Positions 18,961 to 26,018 of a stretch of DNA of 64,000 nt are shown here, one piece after another. Where the stretch lies: contig CABHOV010000036.1 of NCBI GenBank assembly GCA_902168185.1, positions 62,001 to 126,000 on the forward strand, written 5' to 3'. This DNA comes from an uncultured Bacteroides sp. (GTDB taxonomy: Bacteria; Bacteroidota; Bacteroidia; Cytophagales; Cyclobacteriaceae). A program made the position numbers and the translations under genes. The notes beneath the pieces are model-generated. The model saw only the letters and a list, made by a program, of their open reading frames with translations, searched no databases and had not been told where the DNA came from. The first letter of the stretch is position 1, and every line of letters starts with the position of its first letter.

Positions 18961-18990
18961 AAAGGCTGAAGACTTTCTTCAGCCTTTTTT
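18961..18990 (+). terminator. Terminator of tRNA-Arg
   Basis: AAAGGCTGAAGA (18961-18972) pairs perfectly with TCTTCAGCCTTT (18976-18987) across a CTT loop, followed by a T-run. Versions of the same hairpin follow most of the tRNA-like copies. Confidence 0.85.
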
Positions 18991-19003
18991 ATTTTATACT
19001 CCG

Positions 19004-19078
19004 GCACTTGAAGCTCTTTGCTATAGAGCATCCCGACCGCAGTCGGGAAGGTTCGGGGTTTGAATCCCTGCGAGTGCA
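19004..19078 (+). pseudogene. tRNA-Arg-like degenerate copy 1
   Basis: Acceptor GCACTTG pairs with CGAGTGC (one G-U), the D stem GCTC/GAGC is intact, and the T arm is unchanged. The anticodon arm (19031-19048) is TCCCGAC-CGCA-GTCGGGA, a 7-bp hairpin with a tetraloop, so no anticodon is displayed. The bases at 8 and 14 (T and A in the intact gene) have become A and T. It is unlikely to act in translation. Confidence 0.85.
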
Positions 19079-19084
19079 CATCTT

Positions 19085-19113
19085 AAAGGCTGAGACTTTC
19101 TTCAGCCTTTTTT
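19085..19113 (+). terminator. Repeat-unit terminator after copy 1
   Basis: It has the same hairpin as after tRNA-Arg, with one base deleted in the left arm (AAAGGCTGAGA). The right arm TCTTCAGCCTTT and T-run are kept, so the stem still forms with a bulge. Confidence 0.7.
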
Positions 19114-19127
19114 ATTTTATACCTCCG

Positions 19128-19202
19128 GCACTTGAAGCTCTTTGCTATAGAGCATCCCGACCGCAGTCGGGAAGGTTCGGGGTTTGAATCCCTGCGAGTG
19201 CA
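19128..19202 (+). pseudogene. tRNA-Arg-like degenerate copy 2
   Basis: The 75-nt sequence is identical to copy 1 as far as I can read it, including the 7-bp anticodon-arm hairpin with CGCA loop. It lies 124 bp after copy 1. Confidence 0.85.
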
Positions 19203-19208
19203 CATCTT

Positions 19209-19238
19209 AAAGGCTGAAGACTTTCTTCAGCCTTTTTT
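19209..19238 (+). terminator. Repeat-unit terminator after copy 2
   Basis: The hairpin has a perfect 12-bp stem, AAAGGCTGAAGA (19209-19220) with TCTTCAGCCTTT (19224-19235), then a T-run. It is identical to the terminator of the intact tRNA gene. Confidence 0.8.
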
Positions 19239-19252
19239 ATTTTATACCTCCG

Positions 19253-19327
19253 GCACTTGAAGCTCTTTGCTATAGAGCATCCCGACCGCAGTTGGGAAGG
19301 TTCGGGTTTTGAATCCTTGTGAGTGCA
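19253..19327 (+). pseudogene. tRNA-Arg-like degenerate copy 3
   Basis: This copy differs from copy 2 at a few positions. The anticodon-arm hairpin has right arm GTTGGGA, which keeps pairing through a G-U. The acceptor 3' strand is TGAGTGC, also a G-U. One T-stem G is T, which weakens the T arm. Changes in the hairpin arms therefore mostly preserve pairing. Confidence 0.8.
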
Positions 19328-19333
19328 CATCTT

Positions 19334-19362
19334 AAGGCTGAAGAATTTCTTCAGCCTTTTTA
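19334..19362 (+). terminator. Repeat-unit terminator after copy 3
   Basis: AAGGCTGAAGA (19334-19344) pairs with TCTTCAGCCTT (19348-19358) across an ATT loop and is followed by T's. The ATT-loop variant recurs at 21,572. Confidence 0.75.
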
Positions 19363-19369
19363 TTTTATA

Positions 19370-19452
19370 CCACTCGCTCCCGAAGGCTCCTTTGCTTATA
19401 GAGCATCCCGACCGCAGTCGGGAAGGTTCGGGGTTTGATCCCTGCGAGTGCA
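19370..19452 (+). pseudogene. tRNA-Arg-like degenerate copy 4, most divergent
   Basis: The 5' acceptor strand is CCACTCG, so the first pair is lost. Several bases are inserted before and within the D arm. The palindromic anticodon-arm hairpin is again perfect. The T loop has lost one base (GGTTTGATCC). The hairpin that follows is degraded. Confidence 0.75.
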
Positions 19453-20100
19453 CATCTAAAAGACTGAGTATATCTTCATCTTTTATTTTGTTGGTTTTCA
19501 ATCCTCTATGTGATAAAACTTCGTCTTTAAATCAGCCTTCTGAAAGTTCAACCTCGTCAATTTGCTTAATATGAACGCTTATCTCTTCGTAAACTTATCT
19601 ACGTGCCTGTATAGATTAAAATGCTTCGTCACCTTGGATATATAATTGGCACCATCCATTTTCAAGGATGCTTTCTCTTTTAATAAAGTTGTACTTGCCT
19701 TATCGTATTTCGTTTTTATAAGTTCTGATGACTCGATTCATGATCAAGCATCTCTACATAGCTATATATCTACACTTTGTCCTTTGAGCTTACTTCTATC
19801 TGGCTTCGTCTTTTTGCATGCTTTCTTATGATTTGGCCCGAAATGCTTTGAATATTCTGATAGTGGTCAAGCCTCAGCATTGGTACCGTGGAGGGTAATA
19901 GATGACTTAATAAAATCATCTCTGTTGAGAAGGATTTCTTACCTCTTTGGTTGCAAACGGTGAATAATAAAGTCGTTTTGGCAAGCCATCTTTCATTCTC
20001 CATGCCCTTGCAAAGATTTTCCTATTATTTAGAATTTTTCTAATTAGATTTGGTATAAGTAAAATATAGATGGTATTTTTGAGTATCAAATCCGAACAAA
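19453..20100. other. 650-bp stretch without a convincing gene; possible decayed minus-strand coding sequence
   Basis: The plus strand is rich in C and T. On the minus strand a 77-residue frame (20003-19770) is followed, after a frame change, by about 52 protein-like codons (about 19735 down to 19580) that read IESSELIKTKYDKASTTLL and end KFTKR. Neither has a clear start or a recognisable domain. This looks like a frameshifted remnant, not an active gene. Nothing else was seen here. Confidence 0.4.
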
Positions 20101-20454
20101 TTGGAACTCCTTCTTAACAAAGTTCTTCCTCTTTCACTTACCCACTCAGGGAATTCTTTCACGCTAGTGATTGGTGATCAAGATATTAAGCAGTCAACCT
20201 GCGAATTTATGCTCACATATTCCTCTATGGTTGGCACCGATATAGAAGCTTACATCACAGATCTTTCAAATGATTGCGACTGCGTGAGCGTACCGCTTTC
20301 TGGCAAAGGTAGAGCTGTGGTTGTTAGCCTTCGTGACTTTGCAAGGCTGCGATCTTTATATGGTCAAATGATGTACGAACTTAAGTTACAAGACCTCCTT
20401 CTTCGAAGCTCCATCTTTCCACAGTCCTCACTCGAGTTGTCAGAATTGAAGTAG
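20101..20454 (+). CDS. Small hypothetical protein
   Basis: I do not recognise this 117-residue product. The only start before the conserved-looking part is a TTG at 20101. A stop lies eight codons upstream and no ATG occurs until residue 38. The sequence has a balanced, globular composition, with GKGRAVVVSLRDFARLRSLYG followed by an amphipathic helix (MMYELKLQDLLLRSS), which argues for a real protein. It has no signal peptide or membrane helix. It ends about 110 bp before the ferritin gene and its promoter. It may be genuine with a weak start, or a 5'-decayed gene. Confidence 0.45.
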   Translation: MELLLNKVLPLSLTHSGNSFTLVIGDQDIKQSTCEFMLTYSSMVGTDIEAYITDLSNDCDCVSVPLSGKGRAVVVSLRDFARLRSLYGQMMYELKLQDLLLRSSIFPQSSLELSELK

Positions 20455-20490
20455 ACTTCTTCTAAATTACCAACATTGATCCTTCTTTAG

Positions 20491-20522
20491 TTGGAAGCTT
20501 GTGTACATACAAAATATATTTG
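20491..20522 (+). promoter_or_regulatory. Candidate promoter of the ferritin gene
   Basis: TTG (20491-20493), a 21-bp spacer and TATATTTG (20515-20522) fit the Bacteroidota consensus. They predict a leader of about 40 nt before the ferritin ATG at 20570. Confidence 0.55.
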
Positions 20523-20569
20523 TCTAGGAAGTAACTTTTCTTCTTTTTTTAGACAAACACAACTTGAAA

Positions 20570-21097
20570 ATGAACTCAACATCAATACTTCGTCAAAAAA
20601 CATCTTTACAGGAAAGTGTTCAGGAGATTCTTAATCAACAGATGGCAGTAGAAGCACATTCATCTGCACTGTACCTCTCTATGTCAGCCTGGTGTTACGC
20701 ACAAGGCCTCCGCGGAACAGGAGAATTCTTTAGAGCGCAAGCTGATGAAGAGCGTGAGCATATGATGAAAATCTTTAATTACATCACGCATGCTGGTGGT
20801 CTGGCGGTCTCTCCGGAAACTAGCAACGTCGAACGTAACTTCACAGATCTCCGCTCGATCTTGGTAATGTCGCTTGAACAAGAGATTCAGATTACTGAGA
20901 ACTTCAACAAGATGACCGAGCATTGCCAAAAAGCACGCGACTATCAGACTGCGCGTTTCCTGCAGTGGTACCTCGATGAACAATATGAGGAAGAGAAGCA
21001 AGCACGCCGCTGTATCGAGATTTTTGATCAGATGAATTCGAAGGACGCTATATTTGACATCGATCGCGAGATCCACGATCTCAAGAAGAAAGATTGA
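20570..21097 (+). CDS. ftnA: Ferritin (non-haem)
   Basis: Ferritin oxidises Fe(II) and stores it as a ferric core in a 24-mer shell. The 175-residue protein starts at ATG 20570; a TTG two codons earlier is unlikely. The ferroxidase ligands are in place in the four-helix bundle: the glutamate in NQQMAVEAHSSALYLSM, the E-x-x-H of ADEEREHMM, and the glutamates in LEQEIQITENF and LDEQYEEEKQ. The length and C-terminal helix are normal for bacterial FtnA. It has its own promoter and a strong terminator, so it is a single-gene unit. A [2Fe-2S] ferredoxin gene follows. Confidence 0.95.
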   Translation: MNSTSILRQKTSLQESVQEILNQQMAVEAHSSALYLSMSAWCYAQGLRGTGEFFRAQADEEREHMMKIFNYITHAGGLAVSPETSNVERNFTDLRSILVMSLEQEIQITENFNKMTEHCQKARDYQTARFLQWYLDEQYEEEKQARRCIEIFDQMNSKDAIFDIDREIHDLKKKD

Positions 21098-21116
21098 TAT
21101 AGTAATAGAACATTTT

Positions 21117-21151
21117 AAAAAGGCTGTCATATAACATGACAGCCTTTTTTA
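21117..21151 (+). terminator. Rho-independent terminator of ferritin
   Basis: AAAAAGGCTGTCAT (21117-21130) pairs with ATGACAGCCTTTTT (21136-21149), a perfect 14-bp stem with a 5-nt loop and T-run. It is unrelated to the tRNA-array hairpin. Confidence 0.92.
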
Positions 21152-21245
21152 TTTTAGTTCAGATCCATAACCAATCTCTTTTGACACACCACCAAACTAT
21201 TGAGGTAAGGTTAAATCGTTACCTTGCATATTAAATCAAGAAACG

Positions 21246-21527
21246 ATGAAACACTTCTCCCGCTCACCTGAATGCGTGTTTTATGTTTGCTGTGGCAGTA
21301 AATGTAAAAAGTCGGGCGGAAAGCAATTATATAAGCAGCTTAAAGGGGACGTTAAGCATTACCGTCTTAAACCACGCGTCCAGATTATCAAAACCGGATG
21401 CACAGACCGTTGCAAAATGGGACCCATAGTCGCGGTGATGCCCAAAAATGAATGGCATCTTCAAGTCACTGAAGAAATGGCTGCTGGTTTACTCAATGAG
21501 TATTCGACTCCACATCGTCCAAAATAA
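21246..21527 (+). CDS. Thioredoxin-like [2Fe-2S] ferredoxin
   Basis: The 93-residue protein has the four-cysteine pattern of the thioredoxin-like [2Fe-2S] family. The first ligands are in VCCGSKCKKSGG (near 14-25) and the second pair in TGCTDRCKMGP (near 51-61). The family shuttles single electrons, but the partner is not evident. An inverted repeat AGGTAA (21203-21208) with TTACCT (21219-21224) lies just upstream and could be a binding site. Its position after ferritin fits an iron theme, though a strong terminator separates the two. Confidence 0.88.
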   Translation: MKHFSRSPECVFYVCCGSKCKKSGGKQLYKQLKGDVKHYRLKPRVQIIKTGCTDRCKMGPIVAVMPKNEWHLQVTEEMAAGLLNEYSTPHRPK

Positions 21528-21556
21528 AGTCGAAGTAAGTTAGAAATTTACAAGGA

Positions 21557-21599
21557 GCACATCTATACTATAGGCTGAAGAATTTCTTCGGCCTTTTTA
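21557..21599 (+). repeat. Detached copy of the tRNA-array junction and terminator
   Basis: GCACATCTA (21557-21565) repeats the junction at 19450-19458. The hairpin AGGCTGAAGA (21572-21581) with TCTTCGGCCT (21585-21594) and its ATT loop match the terminator after tRNA-like copy 3, with one compensated G-U change. It is now placed to terminate the ferredoxin gene. Confidence 0.8.
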
Positions 21600-21701
21600 T
21601 TTATTTAGTGTTCGGATAACATTCATGCCAGTCAACCATTAAAGCATTGTGTATCCCCATGATAATTGCTAAACTGGGGATATACTCCAAATGAAAAGCG
21701 C

Positions 21702-22796
21702 ATGTTCAAATCCATTTTTATTATCCTGATGCTTGCTTCGGTTACCGGACAATCACAGCAAAAAGTAAAACCTTTTCGTATAGGTGTTGCCGGGTTAACG
21801 CATGGACATGTAGGATGGATCCTCGATCGGGCTGATGATGGCGATATAGAGATTGTAGGAATCGCAGAACCGGATCGCGTGCTGGCTGAACAATATTGTA
21901 AAAAATATAATCTTCCGCTTACGTTACTATATTCTTCTGTAAGCGAGATGCTGGATAAATCTAAACCGGAAGCCGTAACTGGTTTCAGTAGCACATTTGA
22001 TCATCTTGAAATTGTAAAAGCTTGTGCACCTCGAAAGATTCATGTAATGGTAGAGAAGCCGCTCGCCGTAAGCCTCGATCATGCACGGCAGATCCAGGCG
22101 CTCGCGCAGAAATATAGTATATATGTACTCACGAATTATGAGACCACGTGGTATGGCAGTAACCGGAACGTGGAGGAGATGTTCATAAAAACACAACCGT
22201 TGGGTAAACTTCGTAAAGCTGTTATTCATGATGGACATCAAGGGCCAAAAGAAATTGGTGTCGGAAAAGAATTTTTGGATTGGTTAACAGATCCGGTAAA
22301 GAATGGTGGCGGTGCGCTGATGGACTTTGGATGCTATGGTGCAAACCTGCTGACGTGGCTGATGAATGGAAAACGACCTTTAACAGTTTCGGCTACAACA
22401 CAACAATTGAAGCCCGGTATATATCCACGGGTGGAAGATGAAGCAACGATTATCGTTACATATCCTGACGGACAAGGTATAATACAAGCCTCCTGGAACT
22501 GGCCTTTCGGCCGGAAGGACATGGAACTATATGGCGAAACAGGGTATATCATCGCAGATCGCCAGGGAAGTAAAATAAAGACTGCCGCTGATAAACCCGA
22601 AGAATATATAGTTAGCCCTGTATTGGAGAAACCGAATGATGATCCGTTTGCCTACTTGGCTGCAGTAGTGCGTGGCGAAGTAAAATTGCACGCTACGGAT
22701 TTATCTTCCTTGGAAAACAATCTCATCGTTGTTGAAATTCTGGAGGCCGCCAGGCAATCCGCGAAAGAAGGTCGGGTAATTAAAATCGCACAATAA
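21702..22796 (+). CDS. Exported Gfo/Idh/MocA family oxidoreductase
   Basis: The 364-residue protein starts at ATG 21702 with signal peptide MFKSIFIILMLASVTGQSQ. The Rossmann fold begins at FRIGVAGLTHGHVGW, and the strand-end VEKPLAVS (near 118-125) carries the catalytic-family EKP motif. GGGALMDFGCYGANLLTWL (near 207-225) is the typical C-terminal domain segment. These enzymes oxidise or reduce sugars and related alcohols with NAD(P). Exported versions are common in Bacteroidota. No sugar operon is adjacent, so the substrate is unknown. Confidence 0.9.
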   Translation: MFKSIFIILMLASVTGQSQQKVKPFRIGVAGLTHGHVGWILDRADDGDIEIVGIAEPDRVLAEQYCKKYNLPLTLLYSSVSEMLDKSKPEAVTGFSSTFDHLEIVKACAPRKIHVMVEKPLAVSLDHARQIQALAQKYSIYVLTNYETTWYGSNRNVEEMFIKTQPLGKLRKAVIHDGHQGPKEIGVGKEFLDWLTDPVKNGGGALMDFGCYGANLLTWLMNGKRPLTVSATTQQLKPGIYPRVEDEATIIVTYPDGQGIIQASWNWPFGRKDMELYGETGYIIADRQGSKIKTAADKPEEYIVSPVLEKPNDDPFAYLAAVVRGEVKLHATDLSSLENNLIVVEILEAARQSAKEGRVIKIAQ

Positions 22797-22896
22797 GTCT
22801 GCGGCCGGATAAATTTTCACATTCGGCATTTTAACGTGTAACCTTATTTTTATGAATCGCGTCTAATACCTAACTTTCTTAGGTAATAAGACTATT

Positions 22897-23229
22897 ATGC
22901 ATTCGCCCGAACTGTTAAAAGGAACACTCCAGACCATCGTATTGAAAGTATTGAAGGACCATGGCAAAATGTATGGTTACGAGATCACGCAATGTGTAAA
23001 GGAATTATCAGACGGTAATTTGCTGCTTACCGAAGGTGCACTATATCCTACGTTGCATAAACTTGAGGCAGACGGGTTGCTAAAGACGGAGACGGTTATG
23101 CTCGGCAGACGTGTTCGTAAGTACTATACTTTGACGACTGAGGGAAAGAGCCTGGTAAAGGAACGGGTGAATGAATTCATTCGATTCATTCAAACAATGG
23201 AGAATGTTTTACAGGTAGACTTTAAGTAA
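22897..23229 (+). CDS. PadR family transcriptional regulator
   Basis: The 110-residue protein has the PadR winged helix: LLKGTLQTIVLKVLKDHGKMYGYEI, then LLTEGALYPTLHKLEADGLL, and a wing at RVRKYYTLTTEGK. A C-terminal helix for dimerisation follows. It stops 7 bp before the large permease gene on the same strand. In this group PadR proteins are regularly paired with permease-prefix transporters and probably control them. The signal is unknown. Confidence 0.93.
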   Translation: MHSPELLKGTLQTIVLKVLKDHGKMYGYEITQCVKELSDGNLLLTEGALYPTLHKLEADGLLKTETVMLGRRVRKYYTLTTEGKSLVKERVNEFIRFIQTMENVLQVDFK

Positions 23230-23236
23230 TCGCGTA

Positions 23237-25951
23237 ATGCAATTGACCAACGATCATATCGACTATATTATTAAAGATCTGCAATACCGTGGTATAGTAG
23301 TCGAAGGTATAGAAGACGAAATGATTGATCACATATGTTCTGCTGTAGAAGCAGAGATGAAGCACAACGTCCGGTTTATAGATGCATATCATCATGTACT
23401 CAAGTCTTTTGGACACACCTCCGGATTGCTCGCGACACAAAAACAGATCTTACAGGAAGAAAATCATAAGGCAAAAAATATGTTACGAAATTACATCATC
23501 ATCGGCTTACGAAATCTGCGTAAGCAAGGCTTCTATTCTTTTATAAATATAGCAGGCCTCGCCATCGGAGTTTCGGCATGTCTCATTATTATGCTGTTCA
23601 TTATAGATGAACTTCAGTACGATACATTCAACACCAAAGCAGATCGTATATATAGAGTGCATAATGAGATTAAGTTCGGCGGAAATCATATGCATTTAGC
23701 ATCCAGCTCTGCTCCAACCGCACACACGTTATTGCAGGACTATCCGGAGATAGAAGCCGCTGTACGGTTTAGAAGCTATGGTTCTTATTTGGTAAAACCG
23801 GAGGACGGTGCTATAAATATCAAAGAGCAAAATGTTATCTGGACAGACAGTTCGTTCTTTAAGATTTTCTCCGTTCCTGTACTGGAAGGCAATGCTGCCC
23901 TTGCATTAAAAGATCCCGGCTGTATCGCGATCAGCAGGCGTACTGCCGATAAATATTTTCCAAATACAAGTGCAATCGGGAAGACGTTAATTCTCGATAA
24001 TAAGTATAGCGCAAAAGTTACGATCGTATATGAAGACATTCCCGAAGCATCGCACTTTCATTTTGATATACTGATTCCGATGGTAGGGGATTGGCCGGTA
24101 GCCAAGGAAGCGCAATCAACGGCCTACATGAGTAATAATTTTCAAACCTATATCCTGGTGAAGGAGAATACAGATGGAAAAGGATTGGAAGCGAAGCTGG
24201 CCGGTTTTATAGAGACACATGTAGGGCCGCAGATCGCTCAGGTATTAGGCAATGATTTTACGATGGAAAAATTCAGGGCTGCTGGGAATATATATGAAAT
24301 GACATTGATGCCTTTGCTAGACATACACCTGAAGTCGCATCAATTAGGAGAATTCGAAAACAACGGTAACATCACCTACATATACCTCTTTGCTACCATC
24401 GCAGCATTTATCCTGATCATTGCCTGCATCAATTTTATGAACATGTCGACTGCGCGTTCAGCCAACCGTGCAAAAGAAGTTGGTGTACGAAAAGTGATGG
24501 GTTCGCTGCGCTCTCATTTAATAAGACAGTTCCTCACCGAATCTACACTCATTACTATATTTTCATTTTTCATAGCGTTGGGTATATCAGCGTTGTTACT
24601 GCCGATCTTTAATTCTCTGGCATTAAAAGATCTGCATCTTCCCTGGAGCAATCCGCTTTTTTATGGGGCATTGTTGGCAGCTGCTCTCGTGATCGGGTTG
24701 ATGGCAGGAGTATATCCATCCTTTTTTCTGTCAGCTTTTAAGCCGGCACATGTGTTAAAAGGAAATATATCACTGGGTATGAAAAGCGGATTGATCCGCA
24801 GTGCGCTGGTAGTATTCCAATTTGTGATTTCGATCTTCCTGATTGTGGGGGCGATTACAGTAAATCAACAACTCAACTATATACAGAATAAGAATCTTGG
24901 CTTTGAAAAAGATCAGGTGATCATTGTTCAGGATGCCTATGCATTGCGACCCAATGTACAGTCTTTTAAAGATGAAGTGCTTCGGCTGACCTCCATTGAA
25001 AGTGGAAGTATATCTGGATATCTGCCTGTGGAAGGAACGTATCGAAACGATAATGTATTCTGGAGAGAAGGCAATGCTGCCGTAGCCGAAAACATGGTGA
25101 GCCTTCAGAACTGGTCTGTAGATGTCGACTATGTGAAAACCATGGGAATGAAAATAAAGAAAGGTCGCGCATTCTCTTCTGATTTTCCTTCTGATTCCTC
25201 AGCGGTTATACTGAATGAAGCGGGTGTTATACAATTTGGTTTAGGAGATGATCCGATTGGAAAAAAGATCAGTCATTTCAGCGGGCAGAAACCGGATGGA
25301 TCGCCTGATCCTTCACAGGTAAAATCGTGGACAGTTATCGGAGTAGTTGAAAACTTCCATTTCTCTTCCATGAAGGAGAGTATATCTTCATTAGGACTTT
25401 TCATGCATTCAAGCGATGGTTTTGTGAGCTTACGTTTTAAAGCATCCAACGCACAGGAAGTTATCAGTGACATCGAAAAGATTTGGAAGCGCGTAGCACC
25501 TGATCAACCTTTTCAATATTCTTTTTTAAATGATGATTTCGGACGAATGTATAGCGCAGAGCAGCGGCTTGGAAAGATCTTCGGTACGTTTGCTACCCTT
25601 GCTATCATTATAGCCTGTCTCGGATTATTTGCACTTACTGCGTTTACGACAGAGCAACGTACAAAGGAAATTGGTATACGCAAAGTGTTGGGTGCTTCTG
25701 TAAGCAGCATTGTGATGTTGCTATCCCGTGAATTCGGAAAGCTCGTTATCATTGCATTTGTGCTGGCGTCTCCTATAGCCTGGTACAGTGTTAACTGGTG
25801 GCTCCAGAACTATGCCTATAAAACTGAAATTGGTATAGTGGTATATATACTGGCAGGCATCACAGCGTTGCTTATTGCTACACTTACCATCAGCTATCAA
25901 TCGATTCGTGCGGCAACTTCGGACCCGGTGAAATCATTAAAAAACGAATAA
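23237..25951 (+). CDS. FtsX/MacB-type permease with N-terminal prefix domain
   Basis: The 904-residue protein starts with about 85 soluble residues (HIDYIIKDLQYRGIVVEGIEDEMIDHICSAVEAEM in two parts), the permease-prefix domain found next to PadR genes. The rest repeats the plan of the permease at 590: helix at about 98-120, periplasmic domain, first FtsX unit with KEVGVRKVMGS near 415, second periplasmic domain, and second FtsX unit with KEIGIRKVLGA near 812. It ends TSDPVKSLKNE. No ATPase domain is present. It forms a two-gene operon with padR. The prefix may be where the regulator or another partner docks, but this is inference. Confidence 0.92.
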   Translation: MQLTNDHIDYIIKDLQYRGIVVEGIEDEMIDHICSAVEAEMKHNVRFIDAYHHVLKSFGHTSGLLATQKQILQEENHKAKNMLRNYIIIGLRNLRKQGFYSFINIAGLAIGVSACLIIMLFIIDELQYDTFNTKADRIYRVHNEIKFGGNHMHLASSSAPTAHTLLQDYPEIEAAVRFRSYGSYLVKPEDGAINIKEQNVIWTDSSFFKIFSVPVLEGNAALALKDPGCIAISRRTADKYFPNTSAIGKTLILDNKYSAKVTIVYEDIPEASHFHFDILIPMVGDWPVAKEAQSTAYMSNNFQTYILVKENTDGKGLEAKLAGFIETHVGPQIAQVLGNDFTMEKFRAAGNIYEMTLMPLLDIHLKSHQLGEFENNGNITYIYLFATIAAFILIIACINFMNMSTARSANRAKEVGVRKVMGSLRSHLIRQFLTESTLITIFSFFIALGISALLLPIFNSLALKDLHLPWSNPLFYGALLAAALVIGLMAGVYPSFFLSAFKPAHVLKGNISLGMKSGLIRSALVVFQFVISIFLIVGAITVNQQLNYIQNKNLGFEKDQVIIVQDAYALRPNVQSFKDEVLRLTSIESGSISGYLPVEGTYRNDNVFWREGNAAVAENMVSLQNWSVDVDYVKTMGMKIKKGRAFSSDFPSDSSAVILNEAGVIQFGLGDDPIGKKISHFSGQKPDGSPDPSQVKSWTVIGVVENFHFSSMKESISSLGLFMHSSDGFVSLRFKASNAQEVISDIEKIWKRVAPDQPFQYSFLNDDFGRMYSAEQRLGKIFGTFATLAIIIACLGLFALTAFTTEQRTKEIGIRKVLGASVSSIVMLLSREFGKLVIIAFVLASPIAWYSVNWWLQNYAYKTEIGIVVYILAGITALLIATLTISYQSIRAATSDPVKSLKNE

Positions 25952-25966
25952 CGTATATAGCTTGTG

Positions 25967-26002
25967 TCAAAGCCTTTGTTTTGGAATGAATAAAGGCTTT
26001 GA
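25967..26002. terminator. Hairpin between convergent genes
   Basis: TCAAAGCCTTT (25967-25977) pairs perfectly with AAAGGCTTTGA (25992-26002) over 11 bp. The T-tail is poor on both strands, so termination strength is uncertain. Confidence 0.6.
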
Positions 26003-26018
26003 TATAATAGTATGTGTA

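Larger units (their letters stand above)
18955..19480 (+). repeat. Tandem array of tRNA-Arg-derived units, period about 124 bp
   Basis: After the intact tRNA-Arg, a unit of terminator hairpin, short A/T spacer and tRNA-like sequence is repeated four times. The tRNA-like parts begin at 19004, 19128, 19253 and about 19370, giving periods of 124, 125 and about 117 bp. The first three units are almost identical; the last is more divergent. In all four the acceptor, D and T stems can largely pair, but the anticodon arm is a palindrome instead of a 7-nt loop. No promoter is seen inside the array. The last hairpin (about 19457-19480) is degraded. Confidence 0.9.

Noticed and set aside
18955..19480. 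CRISPR array
   Set aside because: The repeats of about 124 bp are nearly identical along their whole length, with no unique spacers, and they derive from a tRNA gene.
18819..19501. Two minus-strand reading frames running through the tRNA-like array
   Set aside because: They are antisense translations of repeated tRNA-derived sequence. Their repeated peptides follow the DNA repeat and carry no independent coding signal.
19450..21599. Integrative element at a tRNA gene
   Set aside because: The flanking 9-bp repeat suggests past rearrangement, but no integrase, relaxase or phage gene is present, so a mobile element cannot be called.
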